Source: Fastidiosipila sp963510375
Lineage (GTDB): Bacteria; Bacillota; Clostridia; Saccharofermentanales; Fastidiosipilaceae
DNA length: 64,000 nucleotides
Direction: 5' to 3'
NCBI GenBank assembly: GCA_963510375.1
Contig: CAUPES010000008.1
Span: 1-64,000, forward strand
Part shown: one piece after another, positions 63,498 through 64,000 of the stretch
How the letters are laid out: each line of letters starts with the position of its first letter
Position numbering within the stretch: position 1 is the stretch's first letter
Made by a program: the position numbers and the translations under genes
The notes under the pieces: generated by a model
Seen by the model: only the letters and a program-made list of their open reading frames with translations
Databases searched by the model: none
Told to the model about the DNA's origin: nothing

Positions 63498-64000
63498 TCA
63501 CAAATCTCCTTTAATAGAAGCTTTTCGTAATCTGTTCATAAAGGCTTTCCCACTGCCACTTTCATCGACAGCCTCTACCAGAATCAGATCAAGTTTATCT
63601 CTATCCATTATCCTAAAACTTTTAAATAAGTTGTGTGCAGCCTCTCGATTTCTTTCATCACTCCGAAAAGTTAGTATATTTATAAAATTATTATACTCCA
63701 TTTTTGTCAGAACAAGATTAGCCATTTCTTCAGAAACCAGCAAACCTATTTTCTTAGAATTTTTGTCAGCAATTAAACTAATTATATTATCTACTTTATC
63801 TTCTAAATTAGAACCAGTAATTATTCTGACTTCAGCTTTCGGAGCATAATGTCGATATTTCATCCCAGGTGCTTCAGGCTTCTCATCTTTATCTAATAAT
63901 CTACCTGTTTTGTCTATTAATTTTACATTTATGGAATTTTTATCTAAAACGGTCTTAATGTCAGCTTCACTTATTGCTCCTGGTCGCAATAATTTAAGAA
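63498..64000 (-). CDS. Threonylcarbamoyl-AMP synthase (Sua5/YwlC type), 3' part
   Basis: The frame is open to the window edge, so the N-terminal catalytic YrdC domain lies outside. Visible: the end of that domain (LKLLRPGAISEADI), then the linker with the conserved EAPGMKYRHYAPKAEVRI and the Rossmann-like Sua5 C-terminal domain (IGLLVSEEMANLVL, REAAHNLFKSFRIMDRDK, LILVEAVDESGSGKAFMNRL). Sua5 starts t6A synthesis at tRNA position 37. The presence of the extra C-terminal domain shows it is Sua5, not the short TsaC. Confidence 0.9.
   Translation of the reverse strand, partial: LKLLRPGAISEADIKTVLDKNSINVKLIDKTGRLLDKDEKPEAPGMKYRHYAPKAEVRIITGSNLEDKVDNIISLIADKNSKKIGLLVSEEMANLVLTKMEYNNFINILTFRSDERNREAAHNLFKSFRIMDRDKLDLILVEAVDESGSGKAFMNRLRKASIKGDL

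Overview
The window is chromosomal DNA from a low-GC (roughly one third G+C by eye) Gram-positive bacterium, most likely a clostridial member of the Bacillota. Evidence: classic Firmicutes neighbourhoods (nif3/trmK-rpoD-dnaG, queA-tgt-yajC, rpsF-ssb-rpsR, rplI-dnaB, tilS-hpt-ftsH), strong GGAGG-type ribosome binding sites, PRPP synthetases of the long (~400 aa) clostridial type, a type-A RNase P RNA, and DUF5702/TadE-like membrane proteins. The species cannot be named from the sequence alone. Almost all genes are on the minus strand. Only ychF, two prs genes and murC are on the plus strand.

Layout. 1-3.8 kb: a cut-off beta-helix acyltransferase coupled to a WYL regulator, then pnp. 4-7.6 kb: rpsO with its own promoter and terminator, RNase P RNA, Nif3-like protein, trmK, rpoD. 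7.7-19.9 kb: dnaG, yajC, tgt, queA, a DUF624-like membrane protein, topA, dprA, comM/yifB and a THUMP rRNA methyltransferase. 20-21.2 kb: ychF (+), ending in a bidirectional terminator shared with coaE. 21.2-32.4 kb: coaE, polA, two pseudouridine synthases, a two-component system, a GT2 glycosyltransferase, corA and a Na/Pi symporter. 32.4-34.1 kb: mostly non-coding, with a 41-aa membrane peptide that has its own promoter, tRNA-Thr(CGU), tRNA-Ala(GGC) and tmRNA. 34.1-39.8 kb: secA, then three small TadE/DUF5702-like genes. 39.9-48 kb: dtd, a methylglyoxal-synthase-like protein, radC, asnS, a SEC-C protein, holA, comEC, engB. 48-54 kb: tandem prs genes (+), a tail-anchored unknown protein and an LCP ligase (-), murC (+). 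54-64 kb: ftsH, hpt, tilS, dnaB, rplI, a TctA-like transporter pair, rpsR-ssb-rpsF, a small membrane protein and the end of a Sua5-type threonylcarbamoyl-AMP synthase.

Most of the window is core information processing: replication (dnaG, dnaB, polA, holA, topA, ssb), RNA processing (pnp, rnpB, tilS, tgt/queA, trmK), ribosomal proteins, secretion (secA, yajC, ftsH) and wall synthesis (murC, LCP). DNA-uptake genes (dprA, comM, comEC) are present but scattered.

No obvious phage, IS element, CRISPR array or defence island was seen. The items most worth a second look are: a methylglyoxal-synthase homologue that has lost the family's catalytic and phosphate-binding residues and is coupled to dtd; an orphan trio of pilin-like membrane proteins; two hairpins (before the trio and before radC) that look like terminators and also bury the next gene's ribosome binding site; tandem divergent PRPP synthetases; and the 41-aa membrane peptide.
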